64,000 nt of DNA from Stutzerimonas stutzeri. Its GTDB lineage: Bacteria; Pseudomonadota; Gammaproteobacteria; Pseudomonadales; Pseudomonadaceae. The position numbers and the translations under genes were made by a program. The stretch's first letter is position 1. Each line of letters begins with the position of its first letter. Of this stretch, positions 1 to 10,867 are shown in pieces. A model generated the notes under the pieces. The model ran no database searches, was not told the DNA's origin, and saw only the letters and a list, made by a program, of their open reading frames with translations. The stretch is from positions 1 through 64,000 of the forward strand of contig NZ_JXXD01000026.1 of NCBI RefSeq assembly GCF_000935215.1. The letters run 5' to 3'.

Positions 1-756
1 GTCGCGCTGGCGGATGCGCAACGGTACGAAGTTCATCGGCGGCGAGCCGATGAAGCTGGCAACGAACAGATTGGCCGGGTTGTTGTAGATCTCGTGGGGC
101 GTGCCGAACTGCTGGATCACGCCGTCCTTCATCACCGCGACCTTGTCGCCGAGGGTCATCGCCTCGATCTGGTCATGGGTGACGTATACCGTGGTGGTCT
201 TCAGCCGCTGGTGCATCAGCTTGATCTCGGTGCGCATCTCCACCCGCAGCTTGGCATCGAGGTTCGACAGCGGTTCGTCGAACAGGTAGATCTTCGGCCG
301 CCGCGCCAGCGCCCGGCCCATGGCCACGCGCTGCTGCTGGCCACCCGACAGCTGCGACGGCTTGCGCTCGAGCAGCGGTTCGATCTGCAGCAGCTTGGCG
401 ACCCGCGCCACTTCCTCCTCGATCTTCGCCGCCGGCACCTTGCGCATCTTCAGGCCGAAGGCGATGTTGTCGCGCACCGTCATGGTCGGATACAGCGCGT
501 AGGACTGAAACACCATGGCGATGTCGCGATCCTTCGGGCTGGCTTGGCTGATGTCCTCGCCGTCGACGAGAATCTCACCGCCGGTGATGTTCTCTAGCCC
601 GGCGATGCAGTTCATCAGCGTGGATTTACCGCAGCCCGAAGGCCCGACGAGGATCAGGAATTCACCGGCGTCGATCTTCAGCGCGATGTCCTTCAGCGTT
701 GCGATCTGGCTGTTGCCATAACTTTTTTGAACGTTGCGCAGTTCCAGGGAAGCCAT
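1..756 (-). CDS. gtsD: Sugar ABC transporter ATP-binding protein GtsD (partial)
   Basis: Cytoplasmic ATPase that powers glucose import through the GtsBC permease. The first 252 codons are visible; the 3' end lies left of the window. Visible in order are Walker A (GPSGCGKST), the Q-loop (FQSYALYP), the ABC signature (LSGGQQQR), Walker B ([13 protein letters not shown]) and the switch histidine (VTHDQ), which is the MalK/UgpC pattern. The C-terminal MalK regulatory domain is cut off. The ATG at 754-756 is preceded by GAGGAG, and the gene starts 11 bp after the gtsC stop, so it is the last visible gene of gtsABCD. Family membership is certain; glucose as substrate is inferred from the neighbouring gtrS, gltR, glk and edd. 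Confidence 0.93.
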   Translation of the reverse strand, partial: MASLELRNVQKSYGNSQIATLKDIALKIDAGEFLILVGPSGCGKSTLMNCIAGLENITGGEILVDGEDISQASPKDRDIAMVFQSYALYPTMTVRDNIAFGLKMRKVPAAKIEEEVARVAKLLQIEPLLERKPSQLSGGQQQRVAMGRALARRPKIYLFDEPLSNLDAKLRVEMRTEIKLMHQRLKTTTVYVTHDQIEAMTLGDKVAVMKDGVIQQFGTPHEIYNNPANLFVASFIGSPPMNFVPLRIRQRD

Positions 757-767
757 CGTTATTCTCC

Positions 768-1610
768 TCAACCCTTGACGGCGCCGGCAGTCAGCCCGCG
801 CAGGAAATATTTGCCGGCAACCACGTAGACCACCAGCGTGGGTAGGCCGGCGATCATCGCCGCAGCCATGTCGACGTTGTATTGCTTGGCGCCAGTGCTG
901 GTGTTCACCAGGTTGTTCAGTGCCACGGTGACAGGCTGGGTATCGCCACTGGCGAACACCACGCCGAAGAGGAAGTCGTTCCAGATCTGGGTGAACTGCC
1001 AGATCAGGCAGACCATGATGATCGGCACCGACATCGGCAGCAGAATGCGCCCGAAGATGGTGAAGAAGCCGGCACCGTCCAGCCGTGCCGCCCGCACCAG
1101 CGCGTCCGGCACGCTGACGTAGAAGTTGCGGAAGAACAGCGTGGTGAAGGCCAGGCCGTAGACCACGTGCACCAGCACCAGGCCGGTGGTGGTATTGGCC
1201 AGGCCGAGTTTCCCGAGGGTGAAGGACGCCGGCAGCAGGATTACCTGAAACGGCAGGAAGCAGCCGAACAGCAGCAGACCGAAGAACAGCTGCGAGCCAC
1301 GGAAGCGCCACATCGACAGCACATAGCCATTGAGCGCACCCAACGCGGTGGAAATCAGCACCGCCGGAATGACGATCTTCACCGAGTTCCAGAAATAGCC
1401 GCCGATACTGTCCCAGGCTGTCAGCCAGCCCATGGCGCTGAACGCCTCAGGCCAGCTCAGCAGGTTGCCGGTGCGGATGTCTTCCGGGGTCTTGAAGCTG
1501 GTCAGCAGCATCACGATCAGCGGCACCAGGTAGACGGCACAGGCCAGCAACAAGGTGGCATGGATGGTCAGGCGCCCGAGGGTCAGGCGCGGTTGCGCGA
1601 AGTCAGACAT
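768..1610 (-). CDS. gtsC: Glucose ABC transporter permease GtsC (MalG-like)
   Basis: Inner-membrane permease of 280 aa that pairs with GtsB to form the sugar channel. It has an N-terminal membrane segment near residues 15-37, several further hydrophobic segments, and the cytoplasmic EAA-type loop ([17 protein letters not shown]) that docks on the ATPase, followed by an LLP motif. Length and layout match the MalG/UgpE type of binding-protein-dependent permease. The ATG at 1608-1610 has GAGGAA upstream and overlaps the end of gtsB by 8 bp, which suggests translational coupling. Substrate is inferred from context. Confidence 0.93.
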   Translation of the reverse strand: MSDFAQPRLTLGRLTIHATLLLACAVYLVPLIVMLLTSFKTPEDIRTGNLLSWPEAFSAMGWLTAWDSIGGYFWNSVKIVIPAVLISTALGALNGYVLSMWRFRGSQLFFGLLLFGCFLPFQVILLPASFTLGKLGLANTTTGLVLVHVVYGLAFTTLFFRNFYVSVPDALVRAARLDGAGFFTIFGRILLPMSVPIIMVCLIWQFTQIWNDFLFGVVFASGDTQPVTVALNNLVNTSTGAKQYNVDMAAAMIAGLPTLVVYVVAGKYFLRGLTAGAVKG

Positions 1611-2520
1611 GGCGCTTGTTCCTCAGCTCGGAGTACAGATAAGGCACGATGATCGCCATCACCGCGCCGAGCATCAGCATGGCGCTCGCCGCACCCAGGC
1701 CCATCTGGCCACGGGTGAAGGTATGGGCGTACATGAACATCGCCGGCAGATCGCTGGAATACCCCGGCCCACCGGCAGTCATCGCCGCGACCAGGTCGAA
1801 GCTCTTGATCGCGATATGGGCCAGAATCATCAAGGCACTGAAGAACACCGGGCGCAGGCTCGGCAGCACGATGCGCAGGTAGATGGTCGGCAGGCTCGCA
1901 CCATCCACCTGGGCGGCGCGGATGATCGACTGATCGACGCTGCGCAGACCGGCGAGGAACAGCGCCATGACGAAGCCCGAGGCCTGCCACACCGCCGCGA
2001 TCACCAGGCAGTAGATGACCCGATCCGGATCAACCAGCCAGTCGAAGCGAAAGCCTTCCCAGCCCCAGTCGCGCAGCAGCTTGTCCAGGCCCAGACCGGG
2101 ATTGAGCAGCCACTGCCAGGCGGTGCCGGTGACGATCATCGACAGCGCCATGGGGTACAGGTAGATGGTGCGGATCAGCCCTTCGCGGCGAATGCGCTGG
2201 TCCAGCAGTACGGCGAGCACCACGCCGATCAGCAGACTGATGGCGATGAACATGCCACCGAACACCAGCAGGTTCTGGCTGGCGACCCACCAGCGATCGT
2301 TGTCCCACAGGCGCTCGTACTGCTGCAGGCCGGCCCACTTGTAGCTGGGCATGAAGCGTGAGTTGGTGAACGAGAGCAGGAAGGTCCAGCCGATGTAGGC
2401 GTAGAAGCCGACCAGTACGATCAGCATGCTCGGCGCCAGAACCAGCTTGGGCAGCCAGCGCTGCAGGGCGTCGAGCGGCGAGGCTTTGGCAGGCCTGGCT
2501 TGAAGCGCGATGGAGCTCAT
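1603..2520 (-). CDS. gtsB: Glucose ABC transporter permease GtsB (MalF-like)
   Basis: Inner-membrane permease of 305 aa, partner of GtsC. A first membrane segment lies near residues 30-53, more follow, and the EAA loop reads IIRAAQVDGASLPTIYLRI followed by VLPSLRP. It lacks the large periplasmic loop of enterobacterial MalF, as is usual for MalF-like permeases of monosaccharide systems. The start at 2520 has GAGGGA eight bases upstream. It lies 108 bp after gtsA, separated by two perfect stem-loops, and overlaps gtsC by 8 bp. Confidence 0.93.
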   Translation of the reverse strand: MSSIALQARPAKASPLDALQRWLPKLVLAPSMLIVLVGFYAYIGWTFLLSFTNSRFMPSYKWAGLQQYERLWDNDRWWVASQNLLVFGGMFIAISLLIGVVLAVLLDQRIRREGLIRTIYLYPMALSMIVTGTAWQWLLNPGLGLDKLLRDWGWEGFRFDWLVDPDRVIYCLVIAAVWQASGFVMALFLAGLRSVDQSIIRAAQVDGASLPTIYLRIVLPSLRPVFFSALMILAHIAIKSFDLVAAMTAGGPGYSSDLPAMFMYAHTFTRGQMGLGAASAMLMLGAVMAIIVPYLYSELRNKRHV

Positions 2521-2560
2521 GGGTGTGATCCCTCATGGAAATCGGGGATGTCGTCGCCCG

Positions 2561-2622
2561 CGGCACAGACCGAGGCCTGTGCCGGGACGAACGTTTCGGG
2601 AAGCGGGCGGAACGGTCCGCCC
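2561..2622 (-). other. Two intercistronic stem-loops between gtsA and gtsB
   Basis: On the transcribed (minus) strand the gtsA stop at 2629-2631 is followed by two perfect inverted repeats. The first pairs 2605-2611 with 2616-2622 (arms GGGCGGA, four-base loop). The second pairs 2561-2568 with 2577-2584 (arms CGGCACAG, eight-base loop). Neither is followed by a T-run, so they look like 3'-end stabilisers or partial terminators rather than full terminators. In many binding-protein operons such hairpins let the periplasmic protein accumulate above its permease; that role here is inference. Confidence 0.6.
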
Positions 2623-2628
2623 TCAGCG

Positions 2629-3876
2629 TTACTGCACGGCCTGGATCGCCGCCGCCAGTTGCTTGGCCGCCTTTTGCGGGTCGGCCTTGGGGTCGTTGAA
2701 GAAGTTGGTGACGACGTCGAACACCGCGCCCTGCACATAGCTCGAAGCCGCCATGCCATGGGTCAGGCTGGGCTGCAGGCCGCTGCCCTTGGCGGCCTCC
2801 TTGAAGTCGGTCATCGACTGCTGGGCGCAGGCGTCGAACTCGCTCATGTCCTGGTCCTGGCGAACCGGGATAGAGCCCTTGTTCTGATTGAAGAAGGTCT
2901 GGAATTCCAGCTCCAGCACCGTGCGCGCCAGGTCTTCCTGAGCCTTGCGGTTGTCATCGTCGCTGAGCTTGAACATGGCCAGGGAGTCGATGTTGTAGGC
3001 AAAGCTGCCCTGGGTGCCGGGGAACGGCAGGCACTGGTAGTCCTCGCCAGCCACCTTGTTGGCGGCGGTGAACTCGCTCTTGGCCCAGTCGCCCATGATC
3101 TGCATGCCGGCCTTGCCGTCGATGACCATGCCGGTGGCACGGTTCCATTCGCGCCCGGCCGCGTCGGCGTCGATGTAGTCGCGCAGCTTCTTCAGTGCGG
3201 TGAAGGCTTGAACCATCTTGTCGCCGGTCAGGGTGTCGTTATCTAGCTCGACGAAGGCCTTTTGATAGTCGTCCGGGCCGAGAATGCTCAGTACGAAGCC
3301 CTCGAACACGGTGCCGTCCTGCCAGGGCTGGCCGCCGTGGGCAACCGGAATGAAGCCGGCAGCCTTGAGCTTGTCGGCTGCGGCGAAGAATTCGTCGAGG
3401 GTCTTCGGCGGCGTGGCGCCGGCCTTCTCGAACACTTCCGGGTTGATCCACAGCCAGTTGACCCGATGCACGTTGACCGGCACCGCAACGTAGGAACCGT
3501 CGTACTGCATGATCTTACGCACCTGCTCGGGCAGCATTTCGTCCCAGCGTTCTGCCTTGGCGGTGTCATCGAGATTGGCGAGCAGGCCGAGTTCGCCCCA
3601 CTCCTGGATGTCCGGGCCCTTGATCTGTGCGGCGGACGGCGGGTTGCCGGAAACGGCGCGGGTCTTCAGTACGGTCATGGCAGCCTCGCCACCACCGCCG
3701 GCGACGGCGAAGTCCTTCCAGGTATGGCCTTTCTGCTCGACCAGCTTCTGCAGGGTGTCGGCGGCGCGCTTCTCGCCACCGGAAGTCCACCAGTGCAGAA
3801 CTTCGACCTCGCCGGCATGGGCGAGCAATGGCAGGGCAAGAGAAACGGAAAGAGCGAGACGATGGATCGCGTTCAT
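2629..3876 (-). CDS. gtsA: Periplasmic glucose-binding protein GtsA
   Basis: Solute-binding protein of 415 aa of the family-1 extracellular type that delivers glucose to GtsBCD. The first 21 residues form a signal peptide ending LLAHA before GEVEVLHWW. The mature protein begins with the tryptophan-rich LHWWTSGGE strand typical of sugar-binding ABC receptors and contains the [10 protein letters not shown] segment common in this family. The start chosen is the ATG at 3874-3876, preceded by AAGAAGG; an in-frame upstream extension would disrupt the signal peptide. It is the first gene of gtsABCD. In Pseudomonas this operon is induced by glucose and answers to GltR and to catabolite repression (family knowledge). 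Confidence 0.94.
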   Translation of the reverse strand: MNAIHRLALSVSLALPLLAHAGEVEVLHWWTSGGEKRAADTLQKLVEQKGHTWKDFAVAGGGGEAAMTVLKTRAVSGNPPSAAQIKGPDIQEWGELGLLANLDDTAKAERWDEMLPEQVRKIMQYDGSYVAVPVNVHRVNWLWINPEVFEKAGATPPKTLDEFFAAADKLKAAGFIPVAHGGQPWQDGTVFEGFVLSILGPDDYQKAFVELDNDTLTGDKMVQAFTALKKLRDYIDADAAGREWNRATGMVIDGKAGMQIMGDWAKSEFTAANKVAGEDYQCLPFPGTQGSFAYNIDSLAMFKLSDDDNRKAQEDLARTVLELEFQTFFNQNKGSIPVRQDQDMSEFDACAQQSMTDFKEAAKGSGLQPSLTHGMAASSYVQGAVFDVVTNFFNDPKADPQKAAKQLAAAIQAVQ

Positions 3877-3959
3877 GTAGAGGCACCTTCTTGTTTTTAT
3901 CCGGCAAGTCATGGTCGCTTGCGATGGACCGAGTCTATGCGCAGGGAAATGGACACTGG

Positions 3960-4016
3960 GTAACGAAGGGATGGGCGATGGTCACAGAGCCGTTACAAAG
4001 CCGCAGCGATCGTAAC
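3960..4016. promoter_or_regulatory. Repeated GTAAC half-sites upstream of gtsA
   Basis: The 158 bp between the gtrS stop and the gtsA start must contain the gtsA promoter. It carries GTAACGAAG twice in direct orientation (3960-3968 and 4012-4020) and an inverted GTTAC at 3992-3996. GTTAC and the second GTAAC form an inverted repeat with 15 bases between the arms. Clustered half-sites like these suit a response regulator such as GltR. That GltR binds here is inference; I cannot match them to a published consensus with certainty. Confidence 0.35.
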
Positions 4017-4034
4017 GAAGTGCACTGAGTCGGA

Positions 4035-5486
4035 TCAGCGCGGCAAGGTCAGCGTCACCCTCAGCCCTCCCTGCTGCAGATTGCGCATGCTCAGTTCGCC
4101 ACCGTGGGCGTGGGCGATATTCCGTGCGATACCGAGCCCCAGCCCGTAGCCCTGCTGCTGCCCCGAGAGCCGCACGTGGGGTTCGAAGACATGCTCAAGA
4201 CGCTGCTCGGGCACACCCGGGCCCTCGTCATCGACGTGCAGCACCAGCGCGTCCTTGCCGTCCTCGACATGCAGGTGGGCGCGCTCACCGTACTTCAGGG
4301 CATTGTCCAGCAGATTGCCGATGCAGCGCTTGAGTGCCAGCGGTTTGCCCGGATAAGGCGCCGAAGCCCGGCCGTCAAGGGTCACGCGGGTCTGGTCGCA
4401 GGCCTGATAGGGCTCGACGATGTGTTCCAGCAGCAGATTGAGGTCCACCGCCTCGATGTTCTCGTGGATGTCGGTGTCCTTCACGCATTGCAGCGCGCCC
4501 TTGACCAGCAGCTCCAGCTCGTCGAGGTCACGGGTAAACTTGATCTGCTGGGCTTCATCTTCCAGCAGCTCGACACGCAGACGCAGGCGCGTGATGGGCG
4601 TGCGCAGGTCATGGGAAATCGCGCTGAACAATTGGCCTCGCTCGGTCAGGTAGCGACTGATGCGCTGGCGCATGTTGTTGAAGGCACGGCTCACCTCGAC
4701 GATCTCGCTGGCGCCGGCCTCGGTCAGCGGCTGCACCTCGGCGCCCAGCGACAACTCCCGCGCCGCCTTGGCCAGGCGCTTCAGCGGCCGGCTCTGCCAG
4801 CGCACCAGCAGGCCGATGAACAGCAGCAGAAAGGCGCTGGTGAGCACGATGAACCACAACTGCTGGGCCGGCAGCCCCTCGTCCTCCAGGCTGACGTAAG
4901 GTGCCGGCATCAGCGAGGCCAGATAGAGCCATTCCTGCGGGGCGATCTGGATCTGCGTCACCAACACCGGCGGTGACAGCGGTTCGAGGCCCAGCGCGTA
5001 GTGCGCCCAGGAGCGCGGCAACTCATCGAGCGTGATGCCGCTGTTGAAGATCCGCAGGTCATCGGGGCTGACGAACTCGATGTTCAGGTCCACCGCGCCG
5101 CCGAGTCGCTGGCGCAATACCTGCTCCACCTCATGTAGGACCGCACGCTTGCGCGGCGTTTCCGGGAGGATCTCCATGTCCAGCGGCTTGTCGTTGAGCG
5201 ACACGAAGAAACGCGTACCGCCCATGCTGCGCAACTGATCGAGCACCAATGGGCGATAGCCCAGCGGCAGCGAACGGAAGTAGCTGACGCTGGCCGCCAT
5301 CGACTGCGCCAGGCTGCGGGCGCTGGTGAGCAAGCCTTCCATCTGGCTGGCGCGTAGCTGGGACAGCCAGATCAGGCTCGAAAGCCCCTGGGCCAGCAAC
5401 ACCGCCAGCAGGGTCAGCAACAGCATCCGTCCGAGCAGCGAACGTGGTACCAGCCGCAGGCGCCCCCGCTCAGTGCGCAGATTCAT
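4035..5486 (-). CDS. gtrS: Sensor histidine kinase GtrS
   Basis: Inner-membrane sensor kinase of 483 aa. Membrane segments lie at about residues 20-42 and 207-229 and enclose a periplasmic sensor domain of about 165 residues. A HAMP-like linker follows, then the H-box SAISHDLRTP with phospho-accepting His292, the N-box (LLDNALKYG), the G1 box (DEGPGVP) and the G2 box (GYGLGLGIA). It overlaps the end of gltR by 17 bp, so the pair is co-translated. In P. aeruginosa the homologous kinase senses 2-ketogluconate or 6-phosphogluconate and drives GltR; ligand identity here is by analogy. Confidence 0.92.
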   Translation of the reverse strand: MNLRTERGRLRLVPRSLLGRMLLLTLLAVLLAQGLSSLIWLSQLRASQMEGLLTSARSLAQSMAASVSYFRSLPLGYRPLVLDQLRSMGGTRFFVSLNDKPLDMEILPETPRKRAVLHEVEQVLRQRLGGAVDLNIEFVSPDDLRIFNSGITLDELPRSWAHYALGLEPLSPPVLVTQIQIAPQEWLYLASLMPAPYVSLEDEGLPAQQLWFIVLTSAFLLLFIGLLVRWQSRPLKRLAKAARELSLGAEVQPLTEAGASEIVEVSRAFNNMRQRISRYLTERGQLFSAISHDLRTPITRLRLRVELLEDEAQQIKFTRDLDELELLVKGALQCVKDTDIHENIEAVDLNLLLEHIVEPYQACDQTRVTLDGRASAPYPGKPLALKRCIGNLLDNALKYGERAHLHVEDGKDALVLHVDDEGPGVPEQRLEHVFEPHVRLSGQQQGYGLGLGIARNIAHAHGGELSMRNLQQGGLRVTLTLPR

Positions 5487-6204
5487 GGTGCGGCGTCACC
5501 TGGGTAGCCAACAAGTAACCGCTGCCACGTACCGTGCGGATCAGCCGCGGCGACTTGCCGGTGTCGCGCAGGCGCTGGCGCAGGCGACTGACCGCCATGT
5601 CGACGATGCGCTCCAGCGGCATCACCTCGCGACCACGGGTGGCGTTGGCGATCGTGTCGCGGTCGAGGATCTGCTGCGGATGATCGAGAAATAGCTTGAG
5701 CAGGGCGAAATCGGCGCCGGAGAGAAAGACCTCCTCGCCGTCGGCGTGGAACAGGCGGTGGCTGATCATGTCCAGCCGCCACTCATCGAAGGCCAGCACG
5801 TCGCTGCCGCGTTCCTGGGCGAAGCTGACGCGTCGCAGCAGTGCCTTGATCCGCGCGAGCAATTCGCGCGGGCTGAACGGCTTACCCAGGTAGTCGTCGG
5901 CGCCCAGCTCCAGGCCGACGACCCGATCGGCCTCGTCGGAGCTGGCGGTAAGCATGATGATCGGCATTGAAGCCAACCGCTCGTGCTGGCGAATCCAGCG
6001 GCACAGGCTGAAGCCGTCCTCGTCGGGCAGCATCACGTCGAGAATCACCAGATCGGCCGGCTCGGCACACAGCGCCGCGCGAAACTGCCCGCCGTCCGGC
6101 ACGCCGCGCACATGAAAGCCCGAGCGGCTGAGATAGGTCTGCAACAGTTCGCGGATTTCCTGATCGTCGTCGACCAGAAGGATGTTCTTACCTGCTTGGC
6201 TCAC
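5470..6204 (-). CDS. gltR: Response regulator GltR
   Basis: OmpR/PhoB-type regulator of 244 aa. The receiver domain has the acidic pocket DDD at 12-14, phospho-acceptor Asp56 in LVILDVMLP and the conserved lysine in GKPFSPRE. The C-terminal winged helix ends with IRTVRGSGYLL, typical of the DNA-binding wing. It lies 56 bp after glk and overlaps gtrS. In Pseudomonas GltR controls glucose transport genes and is released or activated through GtrS; the adjacent gtsABCD operon is the expected target. Confidence 0.93.
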   Translation of the reverse strand: MSQAGKNILLVDDDQEIRELLQTYLSRSGFHVRGVPDGGQFRAALCAEPADLVILDVMLPDEDGFSLCRWIRQHERLASMPIIMLTASSDEADRVVGLELGADDYLGKPFSPRELLARIKALLRRVSFAQERGSDVLAFDEWRLDMISHRLFHADGEEVFLSGADFALLKLFLDHPQQILDRDTIANATRGREVMPLERIVDMAVSRLRQRLRDTGKSPRLIRTVRGSGYLLATQVTPHHESAH

Positions 6205-6260
6205 GTCACGTCCCTTTTCTTGTTGTTATGGGGTCACCCGTCGACCCGCCATGTCGCAGC

Positions 6261-7219
6261 CTAGGCTCCCTCCAACAACGGTTGCAATGCCACGCCCGCG
6301 CCCTCGAGGCCCGGATACGGCGCGGTCACCAGCCAGACCGGCAGGCGATCGAAATAGCGGCTCATCTGTCCCTTCTCGCGCAACGCCTCGCTGAAACCGC
6401 TGCGCAGGAACATCTCGGCGAAACGCGGCACCACTCCACCGACGATGTAAACGCCGCCGCGGGCACCGAGGGTCAGCACGTTATCGCCGACGATACGCCC
6501 CAACCAGCGGCAGAACTGCTCCAGCACCGCCGCGGCGTAGGCATCGCCGGCCAGCGCGGCCTTGGTGATAGCTGCGGGCGAATCGAGCGCCACCTGCTGC
6601 CCATCCAGCGCGCAGCATGCGCGGTAGAGCGTCAGCAGCCCCGGACCGCTGAGCACTGCCTCGGCATTTACATGGCCGAGCGAACGATGCAGATGCGCCC
6701 AGATCGCCGCCTCGCGCTCGCTGCCGACGGGAAGGCAGATATGCCCGCCCTCGCCCGGCAAGGCGCGCCAACCGCCGCCAGACAGTGGCAGCAATCCGGC
6801 GACTCCGAGCCCGGTGCCGGGCCCTATGACCAGCCGCGGCCGCCCCGGTTCAGGCTCGCCATCGCAAACCGTGATGCGCTCACCATCGTGCAGCCGCGTC
6901 ATGCCGAGGGCCATGGCGGTGAAGTCGTTGATCAGCAACAGCTCCTTCACGCCCAGCTCGCGGCAGAAGGCTTCGCGGCTCAGCTGCCAATGGTTGTTGG
7001 TGAAACGAAACAGATCGCCGCCGACCGGCCCGGCACAGGCCAGGCACACCGCCTCGAGGGCTTTCAGCGGCTGATCGACTTCACTCAGGTACGCGAGGAT
7101 CGCCAGCTCCGGCCGCGCATGGTCGGCCGTGGGAATCACGCGAATCTGCTCGATACGCTGGTCGCGCCACAGCGCGAAACGTGCATTGGTACCGCCAATA
7201 TCTCCAACGAGCGCCGTCT

Positions 7220-7223
<4 letters not shown>
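6261..7223 (-). CDS. glk: Glucokinase
   Basis: Cytoplasmic ATP-dependent glucokinase of 320 aa (ROK-related bacterial glucokinase family). The N-terminal phosphate-binding motif is [10 protein letters not shown], the catalytic aspartate lies in [10 protein letters not shown], and a second nucleotide motif is VIGPGTGLG. The start is GTG at 7221-7223: its bases overlap the edd stop codon (GTGA), a classic coupled junction. Starting further upstream would add sequence that does not resemble the family. It feeds glucose-6-phosphate into the Entner-Doudoroff route served by edd. Confidence 0.95.
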
Positions 7224-9049
<1,826 letters not shown>

Positions 9050-9070
9050 GCCTCACTCCTGCTGCAAAAT

Positions 9071-9119
9071 TCAACTGTGGTTGAAGGGCTCTACGCTTGG
9101 TTGAAAGCTCAGACAACCA
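9071..9119. promoter_or_regulatory. Inverted repeats in the edd upstream region
   Basis: The 169 bp between scpB and edd should hold the edd promoter. It contains a perfect inverted repeat at 9071-9084 (TCAAC, four bases, GTTGA) and a second at 9098-9119 (TGGTTG, ten bases, CAACCA). Both use a TTGA/GTTG core and lie 22-70 bp upstream of the edd start. HexR normally represses edd in pseudomonads through a TTGT-type palindrome; these arms are related to but not a clean match for that consensus. An operator role is therefore tentative. Confidence 0.3.
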
Positions 9120-9218
9120 TAAACCATCCAGGGTCAGTTGGCGTTCTGACACGACGCGATGCCGGCATGGAAGCGGCGACCAGGAGCCTGAGTACGCCGG
9201 TTGGAGGTGGCTTGGCGC

Positions 9219-9992
9219 TTATTGCGCGGGCTCGTCTCCGCGCGGCTCGTCTGCCGATGTCTCTTCGGCTTCCAGCAGATCGTCGAAGTCGGTCTTCAGG
9301 CCCTTCTCCATGCCGTCGAGCTCGGCCAGCAGGCTGCGGAAGCTGGTCTGCTCACGCAGTGGGGCCTGCGGCTCATCTGCAACTTCATCGGCCCGCGCCT
9401 GCAAGGCGACAGGCACGGGGGCATCCTCATCGTCGAGTACCGGGCGCAGCTCGGGCTCCATTTCGCGCAGCACGGCCAGCGGCGGCAGTTCATCCAGATT
9501 CTTCAGGTTGAAATGATCGAGAAACTGCCGGGTGGTGGCGAACATCGCCGGGCGTCCCGGCACGTCACGATGGCCAACCACACGAATCCACTCGCGCTCC
9601 TGCAGCGTCTTGACGATCTGGCTGTTCACCGCGACGCCGCGGATATCCTCGATCTCGCCACGGGTGATCGGCTGGCGATAGGCGATCAGCGCCAGGGTTT
9701 CCAGCAGCGCGCGGGAGTAACGCTGGGGGCGCTCTTCCCAGAGCCGGCCGACCCATGGCGAAAAGCGCTGACGCACCTGCAGGCGGTAACCGCTGGCGAC
9801 TTCCTTGAGTTCGAAGGCGCGGCCCTTGCAGGACTTTTCCAGCACTTCGAGGGCCTTCTTCAGCTGTGCCGAAGACGGCCGCTCGGCTTCCTCGAAGAGT
9901 TCGCCGAGGCGCTCCAGGGAGAGCGGTTTGCCGGATGCGAGCAGAAAGGCTTCGAGCAGAGAAGCGAGATCCTTGGGATCGGACAGGTCCAC
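9219..9992 (-). CDS. scpB: Segregation and condensation protein ScpB
   Basis: Winged-helix kleisin-associated subunit of the SMC-ScpAB complex, 257 aa. The tandem winged-helix core covers about residues 10-175 and includes the hallmark ETLALIAYRQPITRGEIEDI and GRPAMFATT. The tail beyond about residue 195 is acidic and variable, longer than the 180-200 aa Gram-positive proteins, as is common in pseudomonads. The start is GTG at 9990-9992, with AGGAG six bases upstream; a longer in-frame extension has no family similarity. It starts 19 bp downstream of the scpA stop. Confidence 0.92.
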   Translation of the reverse strand: MDLSDPKDLASLLEAFLLASGKPLSLERLGELFEEAERPSSAQLKKALEVLEKSCKGRAFELKEVASGYRLQVRQRFSPWVGRLWEERPQRYSRALLETLALIAYRQPITRGEIEDIRGVAVNSQIVKTLQEREWIRVVGHRDVPGRPAMFATTRQFLDHFNLKNLDELPPLAVLREMEPELRPVLDDEDAPVPVALQARADEVADEPQAPLREQTSFRSLLAELDGMEKGLKTDFDDLLEAEETSADEPRGDEPAQ

Positions 9993-10011
9993 GATTGACT
10001 CCTGCAAATGC

Positions 10012-10833
10012 CTATTCGGTACGGCTGCGCACATGAATCGGCGCAAAGGGTTCGTTCTGCACCAGCTCGACCAACGACTCCTTGATCAGCTCGAGCACAG
10101 CCATGAAGGTCACCACCACGCCGAGTCGACCTTCCTCGATGCGGAACAGCGTCACGAAGGGGACGAAACCACCGTCCTTCAGTCGTTCGAGCACTTCGCT
10201 CATGCGCTCGCGGGTCGACAGCGCTTCGCGGGTGACCTGGTGACTCTCGAACATATCGGCGCGGCGCAGCACCTCGGCCATCGACACCAGCAGCTCTTCC
10301 AGGCTCACGTCCGGCAGCAGCTTGCGCGCCCGCGCCTCAGGTGCATCGAGACGCGGCACCTGCAGGTCGCGGCCGACCCGCGGCAGCTCGTCGATGTCTT
10401 CGGCGGCGGCCTTGAAACGTTCGTACTCCTGCAGCCGGCGGATCAACTCGGCGCGCGGATCATCCTCTTCTTCGGCGACCTCGGCCGAGCGCGGCAGCAG
10501 CATGCGTGACTTGATCTCGGCGAGCATCGCGGCCATCACCAGATACTCGGCGGCCAGCTCCAGGCGCACCGATTTCATCAGCTCGACGTAACCCATGTAC
10601 TGCCGGGTGATCTCGGCCACAGGAATATCGAGGATGTCGATGTTCTGCTTGCGGATCAGGTAAAGCAGAAGATCCAGCGGGCCTTCGAAGGCTTCGAGAA
10701 AGACTTCCAGCGCATCCGGCGGAATATAGAGGTCCAGCGGCAGCTCGGTCACCGCCTCGCCATAGACCAGCGCCAGGCGTAGCTGCTCGCCGGGCTGGAT
10801 CGCTTCGGGACTGGGGGACTCGGTGTGCTGCAT
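10012..10833 (-). CDS. scpA: Segregation and condensation protein ScpA
   Basis: Kleisin subunit of 273 aa that bridges SMC heads and binds ScpB. The family motif FEGPLDLLLYLIRKQNIDI lies at about residues 48-66, followed by the helix EYLVMAAMLAEIKSRMLLP; the C-terminal winged helix holds FVTLFRIEEGRLGVVVTF. The N-terminal 45 residues are an extra, poorly conserved extension seen in Pseudomonas proteins. The ATG at 10831-10833 follows AAGGA. It lies 34 bp after trpS and 19 bp before scpB, consistent with a trpS-scpA-scpB operon. Confidence 0.94.
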   Translation of the reverse strand: MQHTESPSPEAIQPGEQLRLALVYGEAVTELPLDLYIPPDALEVFLEAFEGPLDLLLYLIRKQNIDILDIPVAEITRQYMGYVELMKSVRLELAAEYLVMAAMLAEIKSRMLLPRSAEVAEEEDDPRAELIRRLQEYERFKAAAEDIDELPRVGRDLQVPRLDAPEARARKLLPDVSLEELLVSMAEVLRRADMFESHQVTREALSTRERMSEVLERLKDGGFVPFVTLFRIEEGRLGVVVTFMAVLELIKESLVELVQNEPFAPIHVRSRTE

Positions 10834-10867
10834 GAAAATCCTTCGGAGCCGGCCGCTTATGCGCCGC

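Noticed and set aside
9071-9084. HexR operator at the edd promoter
   Set aside because: The palindrome TCAAC-N4-GTTGA does not fit the TTGT-N7/8-ACAA type consensus, so I list it only as an unassigned inverted repeat.
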